DNA of 64,000 nt from Aphrophora alni (taxonomy: Eukaryota > Arthropoda > Insecta > Hemiptera > Aphrophoridae): contig OY740769.1 of NCBI GenBank assembly GCA_963513935.1, forward strand, positions 70,139,712 to 70,203,711, given 5' to 3'. The position numbers and the translations under genes are program-made. Shown piece by piece: positions 1-12,800 of this stretch. The notes below the pieces were generated by a model. It searched no databases. It saw only the letters and a list, made by a program, of their open reading frames with translations, and was not told the DNA's origin. Numbering within the stretch: the stretch's first letter is position 1; every line of letters starts with the position of its first letter.

Positions 1-3000
1 AGAAAGTTTTAATAAAATTATAAAATTAAAATGACGCCTCTTTAAAATGGATACCCCTTTTAAAAAACTTGCAATTGATATTCAGACGATTTTGTACTCA
101 AAATAAGTTTTTGCATCATTTCAATTAAATTTAATACACTCAAGACACATTGATTACCTACTTATGTAAACTCATTTTATTTTTGGTTACTTATTTTACT
201 TTTGTTTTTAATTCAAAAAGATATTTTGGGAAAGCTCACTTTTTCACCGAGGTTAAATCCAAAACCATGGATATTAGTCATTTTTATAAGGAAATTTTTA
301 CCTCACTGTTTTGAATTGCTTTTGATTATTATCAAATTTACCTATTCTAAATGCTTTACATAGTAACAAAATCTTCATTCTATCAAAGCGTTGCTGGAAT
401 TTCTTTTTAATAGCATTTCATCCTTCATTCTTTGCAAACCTCGATTACTGCCAGGGTCATCACAATTAAAAGTCACTTAGTACCCATGGCAGGGGATCCA
501 AACGAACTTTTAACCAACGAATTATAAAACCCGTGCGTATTTGTCAAGTTTAACTATCCAACTAAAATTTCCAATTATTTGATACTTTTTGTTATTCTAA
601 TTTTTTTTTAATTTTTTAACATTTATTTGTTTTCTTAACAATGTCTACTTTATTTCTTATGTAAGTAGTAAAACATATTTGTCGCCATCTCTACAAATAT
701 GACGGTTAGCGAGTTATGTGTTAAAAATCAAAATAAACTATGGACGTTGTTTTAAATGTTTGAATAACCCAAAATAGGCAAAAGCTTTTCTGATCATATG
801 TTCACGAAATATGAAGATAGAGCTAACCGTTGTCAAACAAAAACAAAACACAAAATTTTTAAATTGTTGTGGAATAATTTATGAAAAACTAAAAAACAAA
901 ATTATGGTACAGAGTCATTTATTTAGATATTTTCCAAATTACTCACAAACTGAATTTAAATTTCTTTTCTTTTAATTGGCACATTATTTAACTTACAAAT
1001 CTGGGAAAACATTTAATTGCAATATTTTCACCCGGATACTAAGATATACAATGTTTACGACTGAACCCATAAGAAGTCATTCGTTTTAATCGATTACTCC
1101 TAAGGCCCCATTAACAAAATATGTCTAAATAGTTTCTGCCAATTTTTAGAGAATCTTACTTATGAATCATAACATGGATCATTTTCACTCTTTAATATAA
1201 TATTTATATTTAAGAAGACGGAGACCAATACATTTAGCGTTAGAGGTTATACATTTTATCAAACTTTCTATTTCTATTGTGAAATATTTTTAAAAAAAAT
1301 TAGTTTAATCTAAGAAACTATTGGTTGTTATTTGATGAATTATTTTTAAAAAATGGAAAAAAAAATCTATACAAGATTTGACCAAATTTTGTTCACATAT
1401 AATATTTGGTCACAATATGTCTATTCATTTAAACTATTGTAAACAGAAGCAGATAGATCACAGATAATTCTAAAAACAACTATTTGGGCTTAAGGCTCCT
1501 GAAAACAGATAACCGTGAATAATTCCAATTGAATTTTTGACAAATCACATAATTTTCTTTATACTATTTCCATCAAAAAGAACAAACCTACATTAATTTG
1601 TATAATAGTATATTAAAAATATTATATTAAACAAAGAAAAAATATGTTTTCCAATTACAAGGATTAACTTACTTGGATTAAGTAATTACCAGTGCATTTG
1701 CGAAATTTATATAACATGATTCCTAGGGGTGACATATGCAATGTGAGATTATAGTAAGCTAGGAGATTTGCTATTTGATAAATAGCATTAGTAATTTGAA
1801 TACAGAGGAAAATTAATCCCCTAAAATGTAACTCTCCAGTGCCTCTTTGTGGGATAGTGATTACATCATATGCTCTCTGATCAAGAGTGAAGCAATTACA
1901 TTTCCTTTGGTAATTTACTAATGATTTGTAAAGTTAACTAACTGAATCAAAAATTTGTAAACACAATATATAACAAACAAAAACAGTGATCATGTGGTCT
2001 CTACACATAAATACACACACACACGCGCACACGCAAACATTCACACACGCGCGCCAATGTGTGTTGTGTTTTACAATTTCCTCAAAACCTGTTGTAAACA
2101 TTACTGTCTAAAAGAAAAATTTGTTTCGTAGCAAATTAAGATTTTCTTTAAATACAAACCACACAAAATTTTATATTAGTTTTTTAATTTCTAGATTTTT
2201 AAGAATTTAAATAAAAAACTGTAGGACAGTTGTTAAATGCATTTTTATGACATTTAATAACATTTTTTCCTCTTTAACTTTTTTGGACTACTTTAAAATT
2301 TGAAAAAGTAATTATTTCATTTATTTCGTTAACATTTTAAATTAACATTGTTCAAAGATTGTTGATTCATAGGTTATTGAACGTAGATTTTAAAGTAGTC
2401 ATATTTTATAATTATTTGATTTAGAAAAGATGTAATGACCGTATATATTACCAGCCTTAGAACGTACTTAGAAGTATGATGAATCGCCTATCCATTGGTG
2501 TTAGGCGCTAATGGCGGGGGTGTTAGATTAGGATTCCTCACCTTTTTCTCGATAGACACAAGCTGAACTGATTAGGGGAAATGTCGGACAGTGGGATGTG
2601 TTTTGTACTGTGTGAGGGTATTTATCTTTATCGGTCTAATTCAACCAAAATGTGTGGCTAGTTGTTTTTGGAAAAGGTCGGAGGACTCTTTGGGGTTTAG
2701 GTCCCACGCACTCAGTAGTTAATATAATAAATATGAAGTTGAGATACCAAAATGGCCAATTAGCCAATGAGTCATAACCACATGTGCAATAGTAATTGTA
2801 TTTTCCTGTATAGCCCATAATTCTAAATTATTTGCATTAAACTATGTTAAATAAATATAAATTAATTATACTTTAGGATACGTCTAAAATGGCTGGTCAC
2901 GAGAGATAAACCCGTGATATCAGAGCTAAACGCGAAGTGCTAAAGTTGGAAGTCGGATAATGGAAATATTGACGATTACGGACCACCTAAATAAGGAGAA

Positions 3001-4544
3001 TGGTATTTAATCATAACCCACAAGCGGAATCTTCGCAAAGTTATTAATACTCAAAGAGAATTCTCTACTCACAAATTATGCACGGACTGGATAAAATAGA
3101 TGTTCGATTGAATACTACATGAATTGTTAACACAAGCCACTCTGCTGTTACTGCTTAGTATGTACAAAGCAATTATTTCACTTGACAAGGTGTTGAATTT
3201 AATATCCCACTGTGATATTGTACTATTCATTGCATGCAAAAGGACATATATTTTGATTGTGACATCAGTATATTCAATCTGCATAGTAATATATTCTGAT
3301 TATGCGATTAAAACAAATCTCATGACATTGAATCGACTCTAGGACACCTTCTAATTTTTTTCTCTCTCACAACCTCAGACATATGTTTGGTACCAAAATA
3401 AAAGTTAATCTTTTAAGTGGCCATAATTTTAATAAATTACATTAAATACAATTAATGTATTCTTTCATCGCTTTCTCATAATTCAATTTCAGAGAAATTG
3501 TAACTAAAAAAATTATTTATAAACTAAATCCATTTATAAATGTACATAAAGTCGGATTAAACAGTTAAATGTGTTTAAAAGCTTAACTTGTTTGGGTAAT
3601 GAGATGATTAGTGCAGTAAATAGTTTGCTGAATAGTGAACTGCATAATAAATTTATCCACCTTCCTTTATTACTTCCTTTGAATATAAATATACTTATAC
3701 TGTTCTTTCATAAACTTCTTTTATTAAGAATGTTTCTAAAGAACGTATATTTATGAACGGATTACTGTTAGCGTTGAAGTTCACAACAATTAATTACTTC
3801 TTTAAAATAGGACTCATAAATTTGCTGGGGAGGGGGTTTCGTTGTTTCTATTCCTCTGCTCACTATGTTTGTTTGTATTATCTAGAGTGAAATAAGATAA
3901 AGTAACAACCAAATTTTGGTCTTATTTTGAAAGACATTCAATAGATTTTTTTTTACGAAGCCAGTGTAAGTTTTCCTCTTAAATGACGTTTGGATTATGA
4001 ATTATATTGAATCAGTCAGTTTTTTGTTTGCTTTTTTTTTGGTGGGGGATTCTATAGAGTGGTATCCGACCACTGTAATGTGAACGTAAATATGATCAAA
4101 TGATGTATAGGAACATGTTTTGGCAATAATTTAAAATTTTGTATTATAAATAAATTGTATATGTTTTCCTTATTGTTGAAACGCAAATAAATTTTGGTTA
4201 TAATAGTTTCCCAAATAAAAGAAAAAATGAACTTGAAATAAAGACCTGTACCCCTCGAATACTTTAAAATAACACCAGGGTAGTTAAAAGACAAGAGTTG
4301 ATATGAGAGATCTAATAAGAAAGGTGAAAGAGAAAAATCTAACCTAAGACTACATGAAAAAAATACATATCCAGGTATGAACTCACTATAGTGAGCCCTG
4401 AGGGGACTATAACATTTAAAATAAATACATTTTACAATATGTAGAGTGTTAGTATGAAAACTGTTTAATATTTCAAGAACTACTTTAAATATGTTCGATA
4501 TTAACCTAACCTATCTACAGAATGGTACAAAAGTTTAGTGGAAT
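1..4544. other. AT-rich DNA, no gene seen
   Basis: No reading frame here resembles a known protein; the few 60-80-codon frames look like chance in AT-rich DNA. A less AT-rich patch at about 2440-2640 has no recognisable content. The only simple repeat of note is a CA-rich tract near 2012-2055. Confidence 0.6.
2012..2055. repeat. Imperfect CA-rich microsatellite
   Basis: Alternating AC dinucleotides broken by CG steps. It is short and degenerate, and lies in otherwise featureless AT-rich sequence. Confidence 0.75.
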
Positions 4545-5520
4545 ATACAGAGTGTTTCAACCTAATATATTTTTTAGTAACTTTTCATCACAATCCCTAT
4601 CACTTCAGGATTAGGAGCACCTTCTCTAATTAACCGATTTGTCAATTTGTTTACGTCACTTAGGTTAAATTTGATAAACCTGTTGTTTTTAAAAAAAACT
4701 CCAAAAGAAAGAATCAAGTGGCGACAAATCTAGTAGCCTAGCAAGCCATTCAATTGCCCCCCCCCCCTGCTACCTATCCATCTTAGTTGGAGTGTGTTGG
4801 CCAAGAGTTGCCGCACTTTTAGTGAGAAATGAGGCGATATTCCGTCTTGTTGAAACCACGTAGTTGGAAATTAACACAAAATCATTTCGAATTTCTGTCA
4901 ACTAATAAAGTAGTGATCGGAATCTCGTGTTAAATTTCTGTATGTTATAAAGAGTACAATTACTTAAGTACCAACTATACCCTTGCCCAGAAGTTAATTT
5001 TGTGAGAACGCTATATGTGAGCCTCAATCATCCATTTGCGATTTCCATCGGACCAGTATCAATTGTTATGTCTATTAATCTGTCCATTTAACATGAACGT
5101 TGCTTCATCTGTAAATACCACGGAGTTAACAGAGTTTGGATTCTTATTAATTTCCCCATCATGATCTCGCAGTACTCAACACCACTAACGAAATCATATT
5201 CTGACAATTTTTGAACCAGAGGTGTATTTTGAATAGAGGAAATTTACTTGTTTATGAATTTTAGGAATAGAGAAACTGATTATGCCATGCTTAGCGAAAA
5301 CTTTTCTCATTAAGATGTGGGGATTCTCAACGATGCATATAGCACGTTCAGACATGTCTTCATTGGTATTGGATTTTCGCCTACCAGAGCGACCGCGGTC
5401 CTTTGTACTAACAGTTCAAAACGGCTCACGATCTTAAAAACGATAAATTTAACTGTTTGAGTTCAATGAGGGAAATGAGCAAAGTCATAGTCTCAGTTTC
5501 ATTCAACTCCATTGCTTATC
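4545..5520 (-). pseudogene. Degenerate mariner-type transposase
   Basis: Read on the minus strand, broken frames give blocks typical of a Tc1/mariner-superfamily transposase. They are an RGRSGR-like block after the DNA-binding region (about 5375-5400), a block reading VVFTDEATF with the first catalytic Asp (codon near 5108-5110), then INRHN, and near the 3' end a block reading LLDLSPLD that matches the family's SPDLSPLD with the last catalytic Asp (about 4700-4740). Stops and frameshifts are frequent. A possible original start ATG lies near 5510-5512. The downstream edge at 4545 reads ATACAGAGTGTTTCAACC, which resembles a mariner terminal repeat. An 11-base poly-C run (4757-4767) interrupts the gene. 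It is dead. The superfamily call is fairly secure, the exact family is not. Confidence 0.6.
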
Positions 5521-7919
5521 AAACTCTAAATAACTTTACTTCAACGTTCCGATAGCCTTCAGAATTAACTTTTACTCATTCACTATGAGATGATACCAAA
5601 TTATTTTTAAAAGGTATAATAGACCAAGGTCTATGTAGATATTCCAAACAAAATCAACATGCTTTATCATTTTCAGCCAAACTCCAAAATTTGATAATGA
5701 GTTTGAAAATTTCACTCCACCAGTTCTGGAGATTTTCGCCTTTACTATAATCTGATCTCTCTTACTTAAATTAATTACATTTATTCTCTATTAAAAGAAT
5801 TACATTTTTTACGTGGTCACTAGAAATTTGTTAGAAGTTTACTCAGTAATGTATAAATATACTAATAACAACTTAACATACAAAACGTTTATTGTAAAAA
5901 GATTAGGTAATATATTTTATAATGTATATTTTTGGACCACAATGTACATGAAAAATTATTCTTACACCTTATGTTTATTAACTTATGTCCTAGACATTCA
6001 ATTGATATGTTAGTTTGGTTACCGAAATTCGTTAAAACTTAAATTATTGGAAAATAAAAAGTAAACTGAAGTAACATTTCATTCGAATAATTTCTATAAT
6101 TAATAAATATATAATATACTTACTATTTTTACTTTTTAAAATGCCCTGTTTCCGATATATATTTTCTAATAGATTTTTACTTAACTAACATCACAATAAC
6201 CAAATAATAAATCATTATTTACTCAGACCTGCAAAGAACATTTAATATTGTGTTTACAAAATATTAATTTAACAACGCCATAACTCTTGTTGTTAAAGAT
6301 AAATTAAAAATTAGGAACTCCTTTCAAGTATCTTAAATTATTAACCTATTATAATTTGTAAAAATAATAATAGCAATAATGTTAGGGAGTTGATAAAAAT
6401 CGCGTATTTTTATTTTTTGAACACTTTCTATATCTTACTAAGCTTTTGTACCACCCTGTAGATATGACAGATTAAGAGTTTTAAAATAAGAAGTCGAACT
6501 TCTTTATCTAAAGCAGTTTCCATACTTTTCTAACATCCTGGAAGTTACTATCTGGGATTGGCGCGGGGGGGGGGGTTCTACAAAGTGACCAGAATATTGT
6601 GTACGTATTTTAATCAACCATAGAATGGAGATAAATGTTTTGGCCATGACTCGGACCGTTCATTCCCCCCCCCCCCCCCTACTTCTCGAATAACTTAAAA
6701 TTTAGATGGAATTAGGCGTTATTATTACAATTTGGGACCGTTGTGCTATACGTGTTATAAAAATCTACAATATTTAGGAATTAAGGAACGCTTATGAGCG
6801 TGAACGCACGAGTTATGGGTAAAACTTCTCTAGTTGCTTCTCAAACACAGATCTTCTCTTCAAATGGTCTCCTATTCAATGATCTTCTCTTCCTATTCAA
6901 TCTCCTTTTGCTCAATCTAATCACTTCATTTGTATTGCTAGTATTGGGACTTTCCAATCCTTTATTTTGGCTTGAGTTCTTCGAAATACAAATGCTCAAT
7001 GGTTTAGTTAATCGTCTTTATTATTAAAAAGAATACACTCTTTACTCAAAACAAATACAATAGTTTATCTTATAATTTACACAAAAGAACTTTATATTAT
7101 TCTCCATCAATCACTAAACAATTTATCTTTTTATGAACCCAGAATAACTCCAATTATCATGACTTCCAGACTTGGTTTTACTTTGACAATATCAATGTTT
7201 TCAAAAAACGAAAATACACTTAGAAAAAAGCATACGAAAAATATTAAATTCTTTTTTTAAATGGTTTAAATTCATAGTAACCCCTCTCTGGCACTCTGAG
7301 ATGTGAGAGCTGGTAGGCAACATGTATATCTTGAACAAAATACATATATTAAATATATGTAAAAATATATGAAAATATATTAAAATGAAAGTTACAATAG
7401 CTATCCATATTATGAGTATTAGATGTTTAAAATTTGTTGTGTTAAGCACATCCGATTATTGTTTGGCCAATGGAACTGAAGCTAATTCATCTCCCACAAT
7501 ATCGTTATGTACAAATAATACTGGAGTGGTTAATGTCCAATTTTTGTATAATATCTAAGACAAGTTCAAGAACTTTTGGGGGTCGTGATGGGAAAATTGT
7601 TGTACCATCAAGGTGTCTAGGATGGTCCATGATATAGGTACGATGTGGCACAAGGTAGGATCTAAAGATGCCTGTCACAATAATTGTTGTTACTTTTGGA
7701 TTCTAAATCTAAACTTCTATTGCTATATCCTAATAGTATCCATGTCTACATATTAAAAAATAATATTTTTCCACCTGAATATGAAAGATTTATTTCAAAT
7801 TTGGTATATTGTACTTAGTAAAGTCTATTAAATTACATAATATTATAATGTAAATAACGAAACTGTCTATAACGAAACCTAAATAAATATTGAGTTTGAC
7901 TTGTGAGATAATAATTTAT
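5521..7919. other. AT-rich DNA with G/C homopolymers, no gene seen
   Basis: No protein similarity was recognised. Runs of 11 G (6565-6575) and 15 C (6665-6679) stand out against the AT-rich background. A CACCCTGTA motif near 6452 resembles mariner ends, but no transposase is visible beside it. Confidence 0.5.
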
Positions 7920-8141
7920 GTAGAACAAAAACTCGAACACAAGATCTCACAAAAACTACGTTTATTCAATCAAACGCGTTTCAACAACAAAGTCGCCATC
8001 TTCAATGATACACGAGCTACAATAAAAAAAAAACTATAGTAGTTATCATGTATCACTGAGGATGGCGACTTTCTCGTTGAAACTCGTTTGATTTAATAAA
8101 CGTAGTTTTTGTGAGATCTTGTGTTCGAGTTTTTGTTATAC
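7920..8141. repeat. Fold-back (inverted-repeat) element, copy A
   Basis: Two arms of roughly 90 bp are near-perfect reverse complements around a short A-rich centre (about 8020-8045). The left arm starts AACAAAAACTCG at 7924 and the right arm ends with its complement at 8137. Each arm contains the block GATGGCGACTTT followed by TTGAAA, then an ATAAACGTAG block. Related copies lie at 62938-63172 and 63511-63715 in this window, so this is a dispersed family and not a chance palindrome. There is no coding capacity. It may be a non-autonomous element or paired terminal repeats of a Penelope-like element. Confidence 0.75.
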
Positions 8142-9395
8142 GTCACATCTTTACTTTTATTACATAATATTGTATTAAATTTTTTACGAAAGATACTTTA
8201 CTCCGAAACATGCTAAAGCGCAGTATTACAAGGCGAAGATACATTCTACGGAATTTATACAGCCATCAGAACCATTGTTATATTTCATGGTTTATACACT
8301 CCTAGAATAATCTACTTTAATTACAACACATTGTCCGAAATATAGGTTACTTGAGATAAATCGTTTATATAATTGTGAAATCTTATTTCATTTAATTACC
8401 TTACCCCTTATTTACGACCATTTCTCTCAATAGTGAAGAAACATAAATTGTGCTATGTATTGTGGTTAAAGCTTTATTAAACTCTGGGATTAACTATATG
8501 CAAGTTTGAAATAACACAAATACACGTGTAATAATTTGTTATAATTCAGGAGAGATACAATAAATGTTTACAAATGTGGCAACACCTTAATTTCTAAGGA
8601 ACGAATCATGCAAAAAACGTAGTTTGACGTACACTATTTGGCCTAAAAGAGATACTTATCCAACCCATAAAGAAAGTTGCAAAAGAGTAAAGTTCTAATT
8701 TTTAAATATAAATCTATATTTCAATATTACCTAGGGCGATGGAAATTTATTTTCTAACTCGATTTCGTTAACTTATTTTAAAGTATGCATTGATTCGGGA
8801 ATAAAGAGCATTAATATTTTAAAATTGTAAATCCAAAACTAAGCTTTTTACAAAAATGTTTAGAATGGAGTCACTTTAGTATCTGACATAAATGAAATCA
8901 TTTACGTTTATATTTTTTTCTTTTCTTTATAAAAACCGGAATCAGTTTTTTTTACTATATAAATTATAATAATTTATTAATTTTAGATTTAAAAAAATTA
9001 GGAATTACAAATAAAGGTTTTAAAACTATTAAACAGAAGAAATATTTCAAAACAATATTATGATATTTATATATAGGTTTCAATGCTCTTTGACAGGTGA
9101 TATCCAGTTGCTAGGAATTATAGAGGAAGTTGGTGGCTTGAGTCATATGACAGAGGATGGTATACCACAAATCAGAATTTTCCATTTATTTTCACCAGCT
9201 ATTTATTATTTATCACCAGTAAGCTCAACCCTAGTTTCAGGCTTGAGTTCTTTTCATAGGTTATAGATATAGCTTTAGATTTCAACATGGCTCGAGGCTG
9301 CTAGGCTATTTTCGTGTTTTTCTCTTTTATGGTCTAAGTTTTACACTAGATAACGATAGTTGATTTAAACTCTCGATATATCGTGAATTTTTTGT
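8142..9395. other. AT-rich DNA, no confident gene
   Basis: Nothing was recognised. A 68-codon frame at 9060-9266 is less AT-biased than its surroundings but matches no family I know. This sequence is the 5' flank of the gypsy insertion. Confidence 0.5.
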
Positions 9396-9400
9396 ATATA
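9396..9400. repeat. Target-site duplication, left copy
   Basis: ATATA directly before the 5' LTR is repeated directly after the 3' LTR at 14666-14670. This is the 5-bp duplication expected from Ty3/gypsy integrase. The AT-rich setting makes chance agreement possible, but both copies sit exactly at the LTR edges. Confidence 0.8.
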
Positions 9401-9704
9401 TGTGATGTATACAATTGTACAAGAGTGGGAGCATCGCGTGACATCGTATGATGTGTGACGTCATATGGTTCGATATGTCATACGACAAATTAATAAATGC
9501 TATTGGCTGCAATCCAGTTCCTTTTCCCACCAGCCCTTATTACTGACGCTTTCCCTGGCTACATATTCAAGCCAGTCTTGAACTCACCTTCCTACCTGAA
9601 ACACGCAGTCGGAGTTATAATCTAATACAATGTGTTTTATTTATTGAACCCAAATTTAGTAATATAGTTAACATATATTGCAGTGGTAACGAGCATATAT
9701 TACA
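9401..9704 (+). repeat. 5' LTR of the gypsy element
   Basis: 304 bp, starting TGTGATGTA and ending ATATTACA, with short TG/CA inverted ends. It matches 14362-14665 except at 9612. The U3-like part holds a TGACGTCA palindrome at 9456-9463. An AATAAA polyadenylation hexamer lies at 9492-9497. Confidence 0.95.
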
Positions 9705-9705
9705 G

Positions 9706-9718
9706 TGGCGACGAGGAT
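9706..9718 (+). other. Primer-binding site, tRNA-Ser type
   Basis: TGGCGACGAGGAT lies one base after the 5' LTR. It is complementary to the 3' end of animal tRNA-Ser(GCU) as I recall that sequence (ending ATCCTCGTCGCCA). This is where minus-strand DNA synthesis would start. tRNA-Ser priming is typical of Mag-like elements. Confidence 0.85.
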
Positions 9719-9872
9719 AGCGGTTTACAATGAATTGTAGAAGATTTAACGACATGAAGACGTGTTAGGGAAGTTATTGAAAAAAGTGTTTAAATAAGTT
9801 TTCGTTAGTAACAAAAGTTTAAAGTTACGGAGGGAAAAGAACGTGTAGTGGCAGTACTATTTTTTTTCTCTC

Positions 9873-12800
9873 ATGTCTGAAGATCAGAATATTTCAGTGT
9901 CTAGTGTAAGCAACATGTCTACCACAATAATTGGGAAACTCTCTGAATTTAATAGTGCGGACGAAACTTGGAGTTCGTACATAGAAAGGTTTGAACTGTT
10001 TGTGGAATGTAACAGCATTCCAGATGATAAAAAAGTGTCTACCTTATTAACGGTTGTAGGTGTAAAAACATTTAGCTTATTACGAGACTTATGCACTCCG
10101 AATAAACCCGGAACAAAAACGTACAATGAATTAGTGACAATAATTAGGGAACATTTATACCCTAAACCTTCTTTTATATCCGAAAGATATAAATTCAGTT
10201 TAAGAACGCAACACGAACACGAAAGCATTGCCGAATATATTGCTAAATTAAAAAAATTATCAACTTATTGTGAGTTTGGCGCGACATTAAACGAACATTT
10301 AAGAGACAGATTAGTTAGCGGTTTAAAAAGTGACGCTATCAAACAAAGACTTTTATCGGAGACGACCCTAACATACGAGAGGGCAGTAAAAATTAGTACT
10401 TCCATTGAAGGAGCGGAAAAGGATGCGCAAACAATAGCCGGAGGCAGCGACTCTCAACTCAGAATGCAGAGAATGGCAGTTTCATCGAGACAATGGAAAC
10501 CTGGGAAGCAGGAAGAATACAAAGTGTCAACCAAAAGTGATGTGAAAGTGATGTGTTATTGTTGCGGCCAGCAAGGTCATTTTAGAAATAAGTGTTTTCA
10601 TAAAAATAGTGTGTGTCACAATTGTGGAATTAAAGGACACTTGGCAAAGGTATGTAGGAAAAAGGTTAACAAATCTCAGAATAAGAATAAATATGTATCT
10701 AGAAATAATAATAATTTTCATAAACACAACAAAAGTCATTTCGTTGGAGTGAAAAATACTCAAGAATTAGATAGAGATAGAGTGTCAAATGTAGACGATG
10801 ATGTGTATGATTTAAATAATCTGTTTAAAGTAGAGAATGAAAATAATACTAAAAGAGTTAAAGTAGAGCCTATTACAGTTGAGGTAATGGTAGGGAGTAA
10901 AGTTATTTCTTTTGAAGTAGATACAGGATCTGCAGTAACTGTAGTTAATGAAAACTTTTATTTGAGAAATCTTAGTAATTGTAAACTATATCCTAATGAT
11001 TTAAAATTAAACTCTTATACTAATGAAGAAATAGTCCCAACTGGAAAATTAAAGGTTAATGTTAAACATGGTAAATTAAGTAAAATGCTTGATTTATATG
11101 TAATTAAAAGGGGGGCTCATCCTTTAATGGGCAGAGATTGGTTAAAGACCTTGGGAATAAATATTTGTTTTGAAAATAAATTGTTAGGAGTATTGGGTCA
11201 GTCAAACGAAGTTGTAAATGAAGCTAAACGTGAAGATTTAGTAAATAAATTATGTAAGGAATATCCAGACGTATTTACTGAAAAATTAGGTACATGTAAA
11301 ACAGAAATTGTTTCTTTGAAATTGAAAGAGAATTTTAGACCTAAATATTTTAAACCAAGACCCTTACCTTTTTCTATGAGAGGTAAAGTAGAAAATGAGT
11401 TAGATAGATTAGTAGAAGATAAAATCTTAATTCCTGTAAAAAGTTCTGAATGGGGAACACCAATAGTTCCAGTTTTAAAGAAAAATGGTAAATTACGCAT
11501 TTGTGGTGATTTTAAAGTTACTCTAAATCCATCTTTAGAAATAGATCGTTATCCAGTACCAAGAATAGAGGATATTTTTGCTTGTATGAAAAAGGGGAAA
11601 TTGTTTTCAAAAATAGATTTAAGCCAAGCATATATGCAATTAGCACTTGACAATGAATCACAGAAATTATGTACAATAAGCACTCATAAAGGTTTATTTG
11701 CGTATACAAAAATGCCATATGGTATTAATTCTGCACCGGGAATTTTTCAAAGAGTTATTGAGCAGACGATTCAAGGTTTACCAGGTGTTGTAGCTTTCCT
11801 TGACGATATATTGATAACAGCTGAAAATACTGAACAACATTTCAGTAGGTTACAAGAAGTTTGTAATAGGTTAAACCAAAAAGGGTTTACATTGAAAAAA
11901 GATAAATGTAAGTTTTTCTCTGATAAATTAGAATATTTAGGATTTATTATCGACAAGGAAGGTCTGCACACATCCGAAGCGAAAATTAAAGCTATGCTAG
12001 ACGCCCCAACACCTTCTAATGTTACAGAGGTAAAATCATTTCTAGGTTTAGTTAATTATTATGGTAAATTTGTGCCAAATATGTCCAGTGTTTTGAATCC
12101 TATTTATAATTTACTTAAAAAGGATGTATTGTTTAAATTTGATGAAAAATGTGTAAAAGCTTTTAATACAGTCAAGAAACTGTTAGCTTCTTCTAAAGTA
12201 TTAGCGCATTATGATCCTGAATTACCTATTAAATTGGCGTGTGACGCATCACCAACCGGTTTAGGTTGTGTGTTGTCTATTATTGGAAAAGACAGTGTTG
12301 AGAGGCCGATAGCATACGCTTCGCGAACATTATCCACGGCAGAGAAAGCATATTCACAAATTGATAAGGAAGCTTTGAGTTTGGTTTATGGGGTAAAGAA
12401 ATTTAATCAATATTTATGGGGACGAGAATTTATTTTATGTACAGATCATAAACCATTATTAAGTATTTTTGGGTCCAAAAAGGGATTACCTGCTTTTGCA
12501 GCAAGTCGATTGCAACGATATGCTTTGTTTTTATCTGGCTATAGTTTTAAGATTGAGTATGTACAATCAGCTAAACATGCTAATGCAGATGCATTATCAC
12601 GTTTACCGCTCAAAGTCGAGCATGGTGACAATAAACAAGAGTTAGATTGGTTAGGAACTTATCTATATTATGTTAAAGAAAGTTCATTACCTATTACTTG
12701 TGAGGACATTAAAAGTGAAACTCAAAAAGATATAGTATTAAGAAAAGTGTATAATTATGTAATGTATGGATGGCCAAATCATGTTTCTGTAGAATATCCT

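Noticed and set aside
9060..9266. 68-codon frame reading SLTGDIQLLGIIEEVGG, possible host exon
   Set aside because: Preceded by an AG that could be a splice acceptor, but no family was recognised and no further exon could be linked.
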